Positions 1-12,162 are shown, counted from the first letter of the stretch. The stretch: DNA of 64,000 bases from Nyssa sinensis (GCA_008638375.1 CM018052.1:30631739-30695738), one strand, 5' to 3'. Program-made: numbers and translations. Notes: a model not told the origin generated them from the sequence alone.

Positions 1-3000
1 ATTACTATAGAATTTTTAACTTTGAAACAATATCTCCTTTTCTTTGGCCAGTTATTGGCTTCCATTAATTTGGATAATTCGTAAATAAAAGATTGATTGA
101 ACCCAATTCAGTTGGCTTATGATGTTTGTTGACATCTTGTTTCCTTCGATGACTCTATGGATGCAATGAAAGTTCTTTGAACTTGTATAAATAAATTGGA
201 AAAGAACTGTCAACATTTAACAGAAGAGTTAGTTTGTCTTGTAGGTAGTAGGATGTACCTCTATTTGCTCCAACTTTTTTCGTTTGATAGGTAACATTTG
301 CTCCAACTTTTAGGTACATGTAAATGATCTTCTCGGTAAATTTTGGTGGTAGCGGTACGAATTATGCTGAGGATTTAGAGTTTCTAGCTTTGTTTGATTA
401 TTTTTTCCAAGTGTAGGCTAGGTTGATGATATGCAATAGAAAACTGCCTTTTCTTTTGTTTCTATAGTTGATTCTTTCAGCGAGCTCAGAATTTTATTTG
501 AAGGGGAGCATCTTCTTTTTTATTTCGTTTTCTCCCCTTATTTTTTTTTTCTGGACAAATAAGGGTTAGACTTTGATGTGCACACCACATTGCACTCCCA
601 CACTCTTTGATCAATAGGTGATAGCATATACATGCATTAAGGAAACTTTTGTTTAGAGCTATTTAAAGGCAAGTTAGTTTTATGATTTATCAAAAAAAGG
701 GGGCAAGTTAATATCAGGAGAAGATACTCATAAAAAAAGATCATCAGAATAAATATTCGTCCTATGGGAATGAGGGAATGAGAATCATGATGACAGAAAG
801 CCTAGAAGAGCTTGTTTGCTAAGGAAAGGCCTTTGCTGAATATAGTGAAATTTAGTTATTAGAATGGTCAAATATTTAGAATATAGGTGCGTAATTAGAG
901 CCCTAATTGGAAGTCTTTAGGGAGACTGCTATATTATAGGAAAAAGACAAAAAAATGATGCTGTACAACCTGATGGATTTTATTGAGACCTTTCTTTTAT
1001 CCTTTTTTTTTTCCTGAGCAATTTTATTGAGACCTCAATATAGGTTCTTTGTACTGCTGATCGGCAAATTAAAATTGTTGGCATGTAATTTTCAGTTGGG
1101 TATTGTGAAATCAAACGTTTGATTTTATTGTATGTGGAAGGAGGAAACAGAATAGGTCTTATATATGTCAATTATCTAGTGGTTATAACCATGGTGATGC
1201 TTGTGCATGACTAAATTTCAGTATGCCACAATTTTTCCTGCAGTGTTGTCTAGTGCACAAAACTGGAGCTTTTTGACCAACCCTTTTTTTTTTCTAGAAT
1301 GAAAAATACACTAAACCAATTCTAAATTCATATTATCTTTACTCAGGACACAAATTATTTCTTCCATGATTGGCCATTTTAAAAAACATTTAAACTGATG
1401 CTCAGGAATCATTAGTCAAGTTGCTGCAATGGTTACACAGTATACCTGTTTTTAGACATCCTAATATTACCTTATCTTTGTTTGGTAACATCAGTTAATT
1501 CCTCCATGATTAGAAAACAAACACCATGCACATGGGTGTGAAAGTTTGATTGCATTTCTCCAACAAATTCAAATTCATCAGTCTGCTTAAGATATTTATA
1601 ATGCTTCTCCTTCTTGATGACAGGTTTTTATTAGCGTTCTGCTCCTCTCATGTTTGACACTTATTTGGAACACTCATAAAACATCCCACCTTGAGTTAGA
1701 AAAAAAACCGTGCAGAAGTTCTTTGTCTATTTTTTTTGTTGGGTAGGCATTATGCAGTTTGTTGAGGAAATTCTAATATACTCAGAATTGTGATCATTAT
1801 TTTACATTACATGGTTCTTTTTCCTTCATACATGCGTTTGAACGTAGCTAGTTATTTATTTACATAATAATTTTACAAATGATATATAAGGCCTTATCCC
1901 TTTTTCTGGATATTGGGGAGCTATCTTTTCTGTGTGGAGCACCATATTCTGTGTTTTTGTCCATGAATCACGGGTTTCAGCATGATCCTTCTATCTAGCC
2001 AAGGTATCTGCAGCCAATGATAGTTCAAGGGGGCAATGGATGGCTGTTAGCCCTTTCTTTTTGCTTGTTTGACGTTTAGGTACAATCCTCTGGCCCATAG
2101 TTATGGTTGTACATCAAAGACACGTCGAATTTTTATAAATTTTTTATATAATTATATAATAAAAACCTAAGGATATTTCAATTAAGATTGATTAAAAACA
2201 CACAAATCATAAAAATATTATTAGGATATTGAAATAATAAAGTCATTAAATAAAAATTCAATAACTTTTTTATTTAATCATCAATATCCATGATTCAAGT
2301 TCAAAAACAAGTTTACTATTATTTCATAGAACACACACACACATACATAAATAACCAAAAAAAGAACTTAAGAGAAGAGGAGAAAAAGAGAAAAAATTCA
2401 AAGAAAAAGAAAAAAAGAAATGTGTCTAAAACATGTCCATAATGTGTTCAGAACGTGTTCGAAATGCAAAAAAATTTTAAAAATTGGACTCTTTTTTCTT
2501 TTCGCGGGTTTGACACGTATCCGGGAAGTGTTCGAGAGTGTCGGTATCCGACACAGACACATGATCCAAAATAGAGTTTTTGTGCTTCATAGACTATTCA
2601 TGAGTGAGATTTTGCAATATTCCAAAATTACATTGATCCATCATCTGTAAAAATCGTCAACAGAATGCAATTTTACCTTTCTGATTTCAGATTTTTTTTT
2701 CATTTGTTGTCAATTATCTACTTAGAATCTTCTTGTCTCATCTTCTTTCTTTAAACTCGTGTTTTTCTTTTCTATTTTTTTCTTTGTTTTAAACAGTTCT
2801 AAATCTCAAAATAATGAGAACCTTGAGAATCATATAATAATTATAGAAATCATGTTTGTCACTGAGATCTGGTGATGCTGGCTACACCTCATAGAAATTA
2901 CTTTGTATTATTTGTATCAAGGAGCTTTAATTTTGTGATGTAGTGGGCAGATTCCCTTCTTTTTTTTTTTTAATTCTTGATCACAAGTTTCTTGTTGTCT

Positions 3001-3017
3001 GACAATTTTGTTCGCAG
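1..3017. other. Upstream intronic sequence of the GID8-like gene
   Basis: This AT-rich stretch ends in a pyrimidine-rich tract and the AG acceptor at 3016-3017 that opens the first recognisable GID8-like exon. I looked for the preceding conserved exons (LisH and start of CTLH) on the + strand and found none, so they probably lie left of the window. No other supported gene is present. The short ORFs here have no recognisable family and look like chance readings of intronic sequence. Confidence 0.6.
2110..2590. mobile_element. Candidate transposon-derived insertion in the intron
   Basis: An AT-rich block starts near ACACGTCGAATTTT and ends in a cluster of GTGTC/GACAC-type words around 2510-2565 (GTGTCGGTATCCGACAC is a local palindrome). 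Sequences rich in GTGTC/GACAC are common in plant repeats, but no clear target duplication or terminal inverted repeat is visible, so this is only a suggestion. Confidence 0.25.
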
Positions 3018-6000
3018 ATACTGGATACAAATCCCCAACTGTTTTTCCATCTCCAACAGCAAAGGTTGATAGAATTGATTCGGAATGGGAAAGTGGAAGA
3101 GGCTTTGGAGTTTGCTCAGGAAGAGCTTGCACCAAGGGGAGAGGAAAATGTAATTTTCCAGCTCTCTATCTCTTCATAATGTTGTTTCAGTTTTCTTCAT
3201 TTTAAATGACTGAACTTCATATATCTCCGTTTATTTACATGTTAGTTGAATAATTGAATTTATATATGATGCGAAGTTTTAAGATTTGTATTCTCTTCAT
3301 GGAAAAGCTCCAGCAACCAAAATTCCAGTATTAAACCAAGTAATTTTTTGCATGATTTTAGTTCTAATATGTTGCCCTTAAGCAAGTTGTAATTTCTTGC
3401 AGCAAAGCTTTTTAGAGGAGTTAGAGAGGACTGTTGCATTGCTAGCTTTTGAAGATGTCACTAACTGCCCCGTTGGAGAGCTTTTGGACATATCGCAGCG
3501 CCTGAAGACAGCGAGTGAGGTGAATGCAGCCATCCTTACAAGCCAGAGTCATGAAAAAGGTTAGTAACTTCTCATTCTTTTAAATGTATGGTTTATTGTG
3601 GTTCATAAGCTACGAAATTTCAAGCAAATAGCTGCTTGTAAACTTCTTTATTGTTTATAATCACAATATGGCTGGCTAGTCCAGAATTCGTCGTTTGACA
3701 GGTTTTGTTTACTTCTCAGACATTATGTACTCTTGAACAAGCACTTCATTTGTTTTAACCTTTTTTTTCTTCTAAAATTTAAATTTGGATCCACCACTAT
3801 CTGCTTTGTTAATTGCAATAATAACATTTAAATTGGCAATGGGTTAGGCCAGAAGATTCCCTGAGATTGCGTTCCATTTATAATTGGATTGGAAAATTGC
3901 AGTCCAAAGAAGTTATCATTGATGGACGTGGAGCTGTCCTTTTTCTAAATTGAAAGTATTTATGAGTAGTTGAAAATGTTCGACATAATATAATAAAAAA
4001 ACTAATAATTGGGTGATTATTCGAAGCCCAGCTTCAATCCAATCCCTTAATATTTGGATTAAATTTGGGTTTCCAAATTTGAATATGTATCAAAATGGCA
4101 GAATAGTCAGCTTCAACCTGGTTATTTCAGTCGTTGGCAAGTACAAATCATATTTTTCTCTGAGTTATGTATTGATATGAAGAAACTAACTGTATAAATA
4201 ATTGTCAAAGTAAACTTTTTTCTATATTGTCACATGGTACATTCGTTGTCAGTTATCCTGGATACTATAACCATCTATCTGCTTTAGGGTACCTCTCCTA
4301 TATCATGCTTAATGTCTTATCCTTACACGGCCGCTCTCAAATCTGGAGAAAGCAGGGGGTTTATATTGAGTAGCTAATGGAGATCTTTTATGAACATGAA
4401 TCCTAAGACTATTCAAGTAAATGCTAGGATGTTACTCTTAAAGTGGCGTGTTGCATTAACTTTGGGTGCTCTAAGAAATGGGCAAGGGAATCAAGCTGAC
4501 GCTTTAGTGTGGTTAAATGTGGGTTAGGGTTCCACATCATTTTGAAGTATAGGAACATTAACTGGTAATGGGATGAAGTTGGTAGATAATATGGTTAGAA
4601 TGAGAGTTAATGTAGTATGCTTACAAGAAATTAAATAGGTAGGACTGTAGGAGAGAAACTAAGGGAAATCGAAAGATTAGATATGGACTATATTATAGTG
4701 AAGATAGATATAGAATTGGAGTAGAGATAATAGTAGATAAAGGATTTAAGGGAAGTAGGGGAAATATGACCCAGTATATCTCTAATGGGGAGTAGGGATA
4801 AGATTTGACATATGTCATATGATCTCACCTTACATAGAGTAACTTCGACAGTGTCTCCAATTCCCAATCCCAGAACACTTTCCTATCAACTGGGCTTCAA
4901 ACCACTTTCCCATTCTAGATTGTCAAAAAATCAGCAACATAGGCGTCTTCATTACTTGTAAGACAAAAAAAGTCAGGAAATCTATCTTTTAACTCCCTAT
5001 GACTACACCAATTGTCATGCCAAAATTTAGCATTATTACCACTACCAATTCCAAAATTTTTCAAGGCTGGGAACTCTCCCCAAACTTTCATAATATTCTT
5101 TCAAAGCCTAACTCCATGAGAACAGATCACGTACCTTTTCACCCATCCACTCCACTCACTACCATATTTACCTTCCACCACCCTTTGCAAAAAGACTTCT
5201 CTTTCAATAGAAAATCTCCAAAGCAATATATCTAATAGAGCTTGATTAAACTCTCTTAAGTTTTTTTCTTTATTTTTTAACACTCAAGCCACCACACCAT
5301 TGAAGAGCAAATCTTCTTCCACCCCAGTAAATGAAATTGTCTTCCTTTGAATCACCCCCAAATAGAGTCTTGTTGAAACTTCTCCAACCTCTATTCCACC
5401 GTAGCCGGAATAGTAAAAAGAGATAAGAAATAGGTCAGCAAACTAGATAGCGTGCTCTTAGTAAGAGTAAGTCTACCACCTTTCAAAAGATATTGCCTCT
5501 TCCATCCTGCCAACGTCGTCCAGAATCTCTCCACAAATCCCAAATTGTTTTAATTTTGAAGGAAGACCCAAGAAGGAGACCAGAGTAACTAGTGGAAAGG
5601 GAACCAACTCTGCATCCTATATAAATTACTAACTCCCCCATCTCCCCCATTTCTTTCACTGGAATGAGCTCAGTCTTAGAGAGATTCACTTTCAATCAAT
5701 AAACTGCCCCAAAGTAAAGCAAAACACACAGCAAATCTCTCACTTTAGTAACATCTGCACCACGAAATATAGTAGAGTGATTTTAGTTGGGAACAACTGT
5801 CAAAATGCTTTATTCATTTTAAGGAGTATTTGGTAGTTTGAGTTTGTTGAATAAAAGATGAACTTCATAAAACACTTTGCAGGCTGTCCATGCAGCAGAC
5901 TTGTTTCTTGATTATGCACTTGTTGGTTATTTCTGCATTGCGGTTTCATTGTGTGTAATTGTACAAAGGGGAGTGTGTTACAACACTAGCTAAGTCAATA

Positions 6001-6349
6001 TACAACACAAGAAGTAAATCATCATAGGCATCGGCTGGAGTAGATATTTCTATAATATATACGTATGCAGTAATTTACTGTGTTACCAATTTTAACAGTG
6101 CTCTTTTTTCTGAAGGGCATTGCTAGATTTGACTGACCCAACTGTGTTGGTATTCCAAATTTAATTTCTTGCATTGTAAATCTTCTTTAAGAGTTCTAAG
6201 TTGTGCCATTGATTAATTGAACCACAGACCCAAAGCTTCCAAGCTTATTAAAGATGCTGATATGGGCCCAAAACCAACTTGATGAGAAAGCTGCATATCC
6301 TCGCATAAACGATCTAGCTACTGCAACGCTTGAAGATCCTTCTGTTTGA
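3018..6349 (+). CDS. GID8: GID8-like CTLH/CRA domain protein, C-terminal three exons (partial)
   Basis: Three exons join in frame: 3018-3149, 3403-3559 and 6228-6349, all with GT donors and AG acceptors, stop TGA at 6347. They give about 136 residues. The first starts [20 protein letters not shown] and continues with [18 protein letters not shown]; the second has [16 protein letters not shown] and [11 protein letters not shown]; the third has [18 protein letters not shown] and ends LEDPSV. This is the end of CTLH plus the CRA domain of plant GID8 homologues, scaffold subunits of the CTLH/GID E3 ubiquitin-ligase complex (established for the family). Full-length plant homologues are roughly 220-240 residues, so the N-terminal LisH part lies outside the window. 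The reading frame has no lesion. The 2.7-kb intron between the last two exons carries LINE debris. Identification is firm; expression is inferred. Confidence 0.9.
4440..4790 (+). mobile_element. LINE fragment, RTE-like endonuclease region (degenerate)
   Basis: Across 4550-4750 the + strand reads as [15 protein letters not shown], then [11 protein letters not shown], then, with several stops, a trace of a GVGIIVDKxLK-type segment. This matches the N-terminal apurinic-type endonuclease of RTE-clade plant LINEs, where the QE-K motif contributes to the active site. In-frame stops make it non-functional. It lies in the GID8-like intron in sense orientation and abuts a second, oppositely oriented LINE fragment. 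Confidence 0.6.
4830..5770 (-). mobile_element. L1-type LINE fragment, reverse transcriptase C-terminus and zf-RVT region (degenerate)
   Basis: Read on the minus strand from 5770 down, the fragment gives [13 protein letters not shown], then a GCRVGSL segment, IWD...[19 protein letters not shown] and LLTYFLSLF, the characteristic distal RT region of plant L1 LINEs. Further on (5283-5101) comes [17 protein letters not shown] with KYGSEWSGW, and then traces of the segment before zf-RVT ([18 protein letters not shown], 4840-4900). Frameshifts and stops interrupt it. The catalytic FADD part of RT is absent, so it is a truncated dead copy. Confidence 0.75.
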
Positions 6350-7561
6350 AAGTTGTGTTCACTCTATCTGCAAATGATCTAGGTCTGCTCATTGAGCACT
6401 GCAGATTGAACAGGATGGACCAAATGGAATGGAAAATCATGTACTTGGGAGTAACTATCCATGAATGTCGTTTTATAAAGATTTGGGTAGTCTCAGTGTG
6501 TTACATTTGCCCCTAGGGTTGTTTTAGTGTGTTACTTTTCCCCCTCAAGAGCTGTTCAGTGGCCTTAAGTCGTTGTACAGATAATTGATTGTCAATACTT
6601 TTTTTTCAATTTAATGTCAACATGTATGGAATTCTTTGGCATTTTATGTGAAACAAATTGGAATTTACTCATTTGTTTCTAGCTGCTATCATTTTTTTAT
6701 TTCCTTGCTGGATGAGTGCTTGTGATTGTATACATAATACTGAGATTATTTTTTTAATGCGGCGGTTGTCACTACTAACATACTATTATTGTTCCATTTT
6801 ATCGAGGACTAAAGGTGCTGCTGTACTGTGAAGAATTCTTATTGTCTGGTAATGGGTTAATGTTAATTCCTTTATCCGATTTTCCCTGGAAGAGCGGTAC
6901 TACCCTTAGTAGTGATGTTTTTTGATTGATTCGTGGGCATCATGCAGGTGCGTTATACATGCACATTAGAGTTGTAAAAATAAACTGAGATATTCGAACT
7001 CGACTCTTGATCGATTACAAGTTGGGTTAAATATATTTTGAAACTTATTAATTTATTAAACTTGACTTAAGTTTGGTTTGTTAAGCTAAAAGTAAATTAA
7101 TATTTTATAAAAAAATCAAGTTATTCGAGTTCGGTTCACGATCGGCTGGATTAGGGACTAGATCGAGATCGGCTCAAAAAAGTTATAAGTTGAACTTGAA
7201 AATACTTTAAAGTTCATTTATTTTAATGAGTTAACAACTTAATGTTTGACTTGACTTATTTACAGTCTTAACATGTATGCATGAATTGCGTCGCAAAGTT
7301 CCTCACTTTGTGATTGCCGTAGCAATTCTCTTTCCTAGAATTATATTTGTCATAATAAAGGCAATTGGTGCAAGTTCTGTTAGGAGTTAAGGACATGATT
7401 AAATGATGCACTCTTTGCTTGGGAAAATTCAAGACACAAATGGATTTAACTTGTAAAATAGCCAGGAAGAAGAAGAAACGATAATCTGAGGTTAAAAAAG
7501 AAAAATATAAATGCGAAAAGCAATCATCACCAGAACTGCTTCTCTTCTACACAAAGTGAAA
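6350..7561. other. 3' UTR of the GID8-like gene and intergenic spacer
   Basis: The first few hundred bases after the TGA presumably form the 3' UTR. The rest is AT-rich spacer shared with the convergent short gene that ends at 7562. No coding sequence is supported apart from a possible small transposon near 6967-7270. Confidence 0.5.
6967..7270. mobile_element. Candidate hAT-type MITE
   Basis: The left end reads TAGAGTTGTAAAAATAA and the reverse complement of the right end reads TAAGACTGTAAATAAG, an imperfect terminal inverted repeat. The body contains repeated CGAACTCG/TTCGAGTTCGG-type words, as in many plant hAT-like small elements. The flanking 8-mers match poorly, so the boundaries and class are tentative. 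Confidence 0.35.
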
Positions 7562-7945
7562 TCAATAAGCATAGGGAAGACATTTAACAGTGCCACCAAA
7601 AAATCCATCCCAGAAAACTATGGGAGACGGTGAAAAATTGGCATACCCTAAGGAGAGTTCATGGCAGCATTCCTGAGATTGCACCCAGATAACATAAACC
7701 CAAGTAACAGTGTCTGAACAATCCTCAAGTTTAGTCTGGTGGAATGCATTTGGTCCCTCTCCCAAATTGCAACAACCATCATCAAAGTTGAGGGCATAAC
7801 TCAAAGGATCATACTGGAACTTGAGATGTTGTTTGCCACCATTCTTCACCGCCTTCCTCGCCGCTGCTCTCATTTTCCAGAAAAGGCTTCTGCATTGCTT
7901 CTTACCATAATTATTCACCCACACCAATCTTCCAACCAAACCCAT
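7562..7945 (-). CDS. Small plant-specific protein with an FxYDPLSYALNFDDG motif
   Basis: The single-exon ORF encodes 127 residues. It starts MGLVGRLVWVNNYGKKQ and then has LFWKMRAAARKAVKNGGKQ, a basic helical segment. This leads into LKFQYDPLSYALNFDDG at about residues 41-57. A basic helix followed by a (Q/N)(Y/F)DP-SYALNFDDG signature recurs in a group of short plant proteins of unknown function (recalled, not searched). The C-terminal part after FDDG (CCNLGEGPNAFHQ...) is less familiar; in some relatives the protein may end or splice near here, so the downstream exon boundary is uncertain. There is no transmembrane segment or signal peptide. A TATA-like element lies about 170 bp upstream on the same strand. 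It converges on the GID8-like gene. Confidence 0.6.
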   Translation of the reverse strand: MGLVGRLVWVNNYGKKQCRSLFWKMRAAARKAVKNGGKQHLKFQYDPLSYALNFDDGCCNLGEGPNAFHQTKLEDCSDTVTWVYVIWVQSQECCHELSLGYANFSPSPIVFWDGFFGGTVKCLPYAY

Positions 7946-7990
7946 GTTGATTATATAGCTCTAGTCACAGATATACATACATACGTACAA

Positions 7991-8016
7991 ATATATATAT
8001 ATATATATATATATAT
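7991..8016. repeat. (TA)n microsatellite in the inferred leader of the small gene
   Basis: About 13 uninterrupted TA units lie between the TATA-like element and the start codon of the minus-strand gene, so length variation would fall in the transcript leader. Confidence 0.9.
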
Positions 8017-8114
8017 CAACTTGCAGTGTTTCTTGTTACTTGCGTCTGTGAGGGAGAGAGAGGGGCTCAAAACTCAAAAGAGAATAAGAATGACATGCAA
8101 TGAGCATAGACTTG

Positions 8115-8124
8115 TGTATATAAA
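8115..8124 (-). promoter_or_regulatory. TATA-like element of the minus-strand small gene
   Basis: The minus strand reads CTTTATATACAC here, about 170 bp upstream of the ATG at 7945. A start site about 30 bp downstream would give a leader of roughly 140 nt containing a (TA)n tract. This is inferred from position and sequence only. Confidence 0.35.
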
Positions 8125-8461
8125 GAAATGAAGGACGAAAAAGAAGGGTTGGACTTTGATAGGGGAATAAAAATGAAACCGAAAGCAAAACACAAAATGC
8201 AGATCCTTTTAGTCTTCAAAGAAGCTGCGGCAGTTACAGTTGCAGCCTTTTACAGAGGCAGTGCTATGCTTTTTATTGCATTGGGAGGCTAAAATTCCAT
8301 GGATCCAGAGGGAGAGAAGAAAGAGGGGGGTACAGCGTCACAGAGCCTCTATGGTCTATCACTATCATAATGTGCTGGTGTTCATCAAACCTCAATTCCT
8401 CGGCACTTAATGGTCAATTCCTCGTCCTAGCTTGTTAATTTTCACACACGTTGTGCGTGAT

Positions 8462-8496
<35 letters not shown>
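8462..8496. repeat. (GT)n(TA)n compound microsatellite
   Basis: GTGTGTGT is followed by an uninterrupted run of TA, directly left of the dispersed repeat copy at 8539. Confidence 0.9.
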
Positions 8497-8538
8497 TGCA
8501 TCCTAGAAAGATATATATACACAAAATAATGCCTAAGT

Positions 8539-8694
8539 TATATATATATTTTGAAAAAATGTGATGAAATTCAAGTGACATGCACATGAGTATAAGATAG
8601 AGGAATGGGTAGCATTCTACTATGAGTCTATGACAAAACAGCACTAGTAGGTGAGATATATATATATATATATATATATATCTCGCCTATTGAA
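8539..8694. repeat. TA-bounded dispersed repeat, copy 1
   Basis: A roughly 110-bp core (GATGAAATTCAAGTGACATG ... GACAAAACAGCACTAGTAGG) lies between two TA tracts and is followed by CTCGCCTATTGAA. The same core, in the same order and also flanked by TA tracts, recurs at 11985-12162. The right-hand TA tract (8656-8681) is embedded in a small inverted repeat, GGTGAGATA...TATCTCGCC. No coding capacity is seen. Confidence 0.8.
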
Positions 8695-8699
8695 ATAGT

Positions 8700-11165
8700 C
8701 TCCTCTCTATGATCAATCAAAATCAAAATGACCTTTTAGTACAAGCAGCTGTGTCCCAAACAGATGTTCACGATGGAATTTAGTTGTGGGCTTTAAATCC
8801 CCTTTGGACTTTATGTGCTTTTCCTCCCTTTGTCTCATCTCCAACGCCTCTTTCCTTCCTTTACATACCATCATTAAATTCTCTCGTCTCATTCTATATC
8901 TCCATCTGCTTGGGCCCTAAGTCACTCACCCACCTATACTGTACACCACTATAGTCTATAACTGTAGCTACAATGTGAATTGTGGGTCCCAATGTCAGAT
9001 GACCTGTCATTTTTTTACACAATGCAATCTGTCCTTAAAAAGAAGGTTTTTGCATCAACTGTTAAACCATTAATTCATCTGAATATTTTAATTATTAGAG
9101 GACAGTGATGGATCAAAAAAAAAGGACTAAGGAGGAGGGTTACAGTCCTTTCAAAATTTTTGAAATTGTATAGTACTTTACTCTTATTTTGTTAAAATTT
9201 TTTAAAAAATTAAGACTTGACTCTCTTGAATTCTTTTTTATATTAATATAAGTAATTTTATTATTATATTTTTTAATATATCTCTCATGTATAGCCAATC
9301 TAAACTTATATAGACATCAATTCATACTACGAGGATAACAATATGATTTAAACACAAGATCTTTGTTTGTTTTAATACTATATTAAATCATCAATTTATT
9401 TAAAAGTTTAAATTATTAAAAAGATTCTAACTTTATTATTATATTTTTTAACATGAACCAGGTTTAAGTATTCGACTAATTATATCTTTTTTTAAGAGAA
9501 GTTTTTGAATAAATCAGGTTTATGTATCGGGTCAATAATATATTACATCTTATTTTTGGACATAATGCTTTATTTTAAAAAAATAAAAAATAACGTCTTG
9601 ACGCATGACAACTTTTTATTTGTTGGATTCTTGAATTTAGTCGATAGACTTGGTTCAAGCCAAAATTTCTCTCTATCTTAGACCTTGACATTCGGTTCTA
9701 GAGCTTTGATTATTTTCTTATAAGTTGTTTTTTTTTTTGATTGATTCTTGTTGTGCGGTAATTTTTATTGAGTTTATACCATCACGCGACAATATAAATT
9801 TTAAATAATATTTTATTATATGTGTTATGATTTAGTGAAAAAATAAATCATGATACATGACATAATATTATTAAAAAAATATATTGTTAATGCTAGGGGA
9901 TCTAATTTAAAAAAATTCCTTAATTATTAGATAATAAGATTAAGATGAGCAGGAGACACGTTGGCATATCTAAGTTGGAAAGAATCAATGCTTTTATATA
10001 CATAATTTTGGTTCGGCTTGCCACTTGGCATTTTCTTAAAGTGGGACCCTTTTTAGCTGGGTTTGAGTGATTGGTAGACCCCATGACCTTGATTGATGAG
10101 CAACAGCACTAGGCTGAATTTCAAGCGGCCTGATTGGAGTGGAGCCTTGAAAACAATGTGAAGGCCCAAAACTTTCATACCAGAGCGGACCTTCACTTGT
10201 CAGCCCTGTTATTCCCATCTCCTATAATTGGCTTGATCTTGTTGTACTTTCCAAATTCAAGGTTTGGTTTTTTCACTGCTTTCCTCTCAATGCTTGCCCA
10301 TGTGACTTCTACAGTTTTTCTCTGCAACACATCCAAAGAAACCGTCTCTTTATTTATTCAACCAAAATGATATATAACCCTGCCATCTCTTGTCAATTCT
10401 TTGGGATACAATTATTTATTAGAAAGTTACTATGTAGTTTGCAGTTTAAATGAAATTACGTTTCTAAATCACTGAAGAATTCCCATCAAGTTCATTATAT
10501 ATATACATATATATATATATGTTACTATGTACTGTTACACGTAATATTTATATCTATATTGTACAACTATACCATGACATATTCTTAAAATATGCCAATA
10601 GTATTCCCTCTTGTATACCTATATATAAGCCCCTCTTGTACATGCAATAGACACAATGAATATACAAGTTTCTAACCCATTTTCTCTCTCTCTCTGTCTT
10701 TATTATTCTAATAATATCTATGATCAAATTCAGAAATTGTTCTTCTACAAAGAAACCCTTATGATACAAAGAAATTATGACTTATCAAACATGAGAATGA
10801 CTTGCATGAATTCTGTTTTGTCATTCCATCATCGCTAAAGTCTAAAGCGATAACTTTAGTTAAAAGGCATGTTATTTTTATTTTTGGATAGGTATGTTAA
10901 TTTTGAATTTTTCTTTTCTTTACATTACATTTCATGTCAATCTTATTACATATAAACAAACTAAATATCTAAATCAGCTTTCTTTCATTTTATCTTAAAT
11001 AATTTTTATTTTCTTAAATTTGTTCCATAAAATAAATTGCATAATTTCAACGATCAAAGAAAATCTTGTAATTGCGGAAATAGGCTCCTCTGTTAGTCTC
11101 TGGACTTGTAAGGTTCTTTATTATATATTGAATCTAGGTTTAAGTTGATGGGCTACCTAAAGGCC
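8700..11165. other. Intergenic AT-rich spacer
   Basis: No supported gene is present on either strand. The short ORFs near 10036-10370 and 10554-10838 match nothing I recognise and lack codon-usage or motif support. Interspersed T/A-rich segments (9120-9900) look like old repeat debris without definable ends. A short TA tract lies at 10495-10521. Confidence 0.5.
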
Positions 11166-11180
11166 ATAATCAAAGCCCAA

Positions 11181-11200
11181 TACACACACACACACACACA

Positions 11201-11272
<72 letters not shown>
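11181..11272. repeat. (CA)n(CT)n(TA)n compound microsatellite
   Basis: CA repeats, a long CT run and a TA run follow one another with almost no interruption. Confidence 0.95.
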
Positions 11273-11274
<2 letters not shown>

Positions 11275-11279
11275 GAAAA

Positions 11280-11965
11280 TTGCTAATGTCAATTGATAAC
11301 TCTAGCCATCTTTCCATTTTTTTATTCTTAAAAATAACCCTTTTTTCATCAGTCTATTTTATGCTTTGGGAGCATTTATATCTTTAGAGTCATCATGGAT
11401 ATTCATTTATTTATATTAGTTTGTATAACAACGTATTAATGATTGTTATAACATTTATTATGTTACAGCATTTTAATGTAAAGATAGGAATGTTTTTTTA
11501 GTGGCAAATCAAGACTAATAAAAATTGAAATTTTAAAGGGGTCTTCTATAAAAAAAAAAAAAAAATTGAAAAATTTTGGTGAGTGCGATCCCTAATTTTC
11601 AAAAAAAGAAAATATAAAAATAGAAATAAAATATCAAATTTCTAAAATTTTGAGATCCCCTAACTCTTCTTTATATCCTTCAATGTATTTTTGGTAGTTG
11701 TAAAAACATAAATGTCCTCAACAAAATAAAGTGAATTGATAGGAATTTTCTTTTATTTTAGAATAAAGAAAAGAAATAGAATTGCGATTGATTGATGTCT
11801 CATTCGATGTAATATTTTTTCTTCTATCGACATGACTTAAGTTTGAGACTCTACATTTGTACATACGAATGCAAGTAAAATAATAATAATAAAAGCAAAC
11901 AGAACAATGACTAAGAGTCACCATATGCTAAGGGACATTAGCAATCCCATAAGTAAATAGCATCA
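11280..11965. other. Intergenic spacer
   Basis: AT-rich sequence with A-runs near 11550 and no recognisable gene. The 68-residue minus-strand ORF at 11718-11924 has no family resemblance and is judged spurious. Confidence 0.45.

Positions 11966-11992
<27 letters not shown>
11966..11992. repeat. (TA)n tract at the left edge of dispersed-repeat copy 2
   Basis: Uninterrupted TA run leading into the dispersed core, mirroring the arrangement at copy 1. Confidence 0.9.
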
Positions 11993-11996
<4 letters not shown>

Positions 11997-12098
11997 AAAA
12001 AAAATATGATGAAATTCAAGTGACATGCACATGCCTGTAAGATAGAGGAATGGGCAGCATTCTGCCATGAGTCTATGACGAAACAGCACTAGTAGGTT

Positions 12099-12143
<45 letters not shown>

Positions 12144-12162
12144 CTGATGTCTTGCCTTTTGA
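11985..12162. repeat. TA-bounded dispersed repeat, copy 2
   Basis: This matches the core of the copy at 8539 with scattered substitutions (for example ACATGCCTGTAAGATAG against ACATGAGTATAAGATAG). It is followed by a longer TA tract (12101-12139) and then CTTGCCTTTTGAA, which matches CTCGCCTATTGAA of copy 1. Homology therefore continues past the right TA tract, so the tract belongs to the repeated unit and is not just its target. Confidence 0.8.

Noticed and set aside
10036..10370. 60- and 78-codon ORFs
   Set aside because: No domain, no splice context, no relation between strands that favours either; judged chance.
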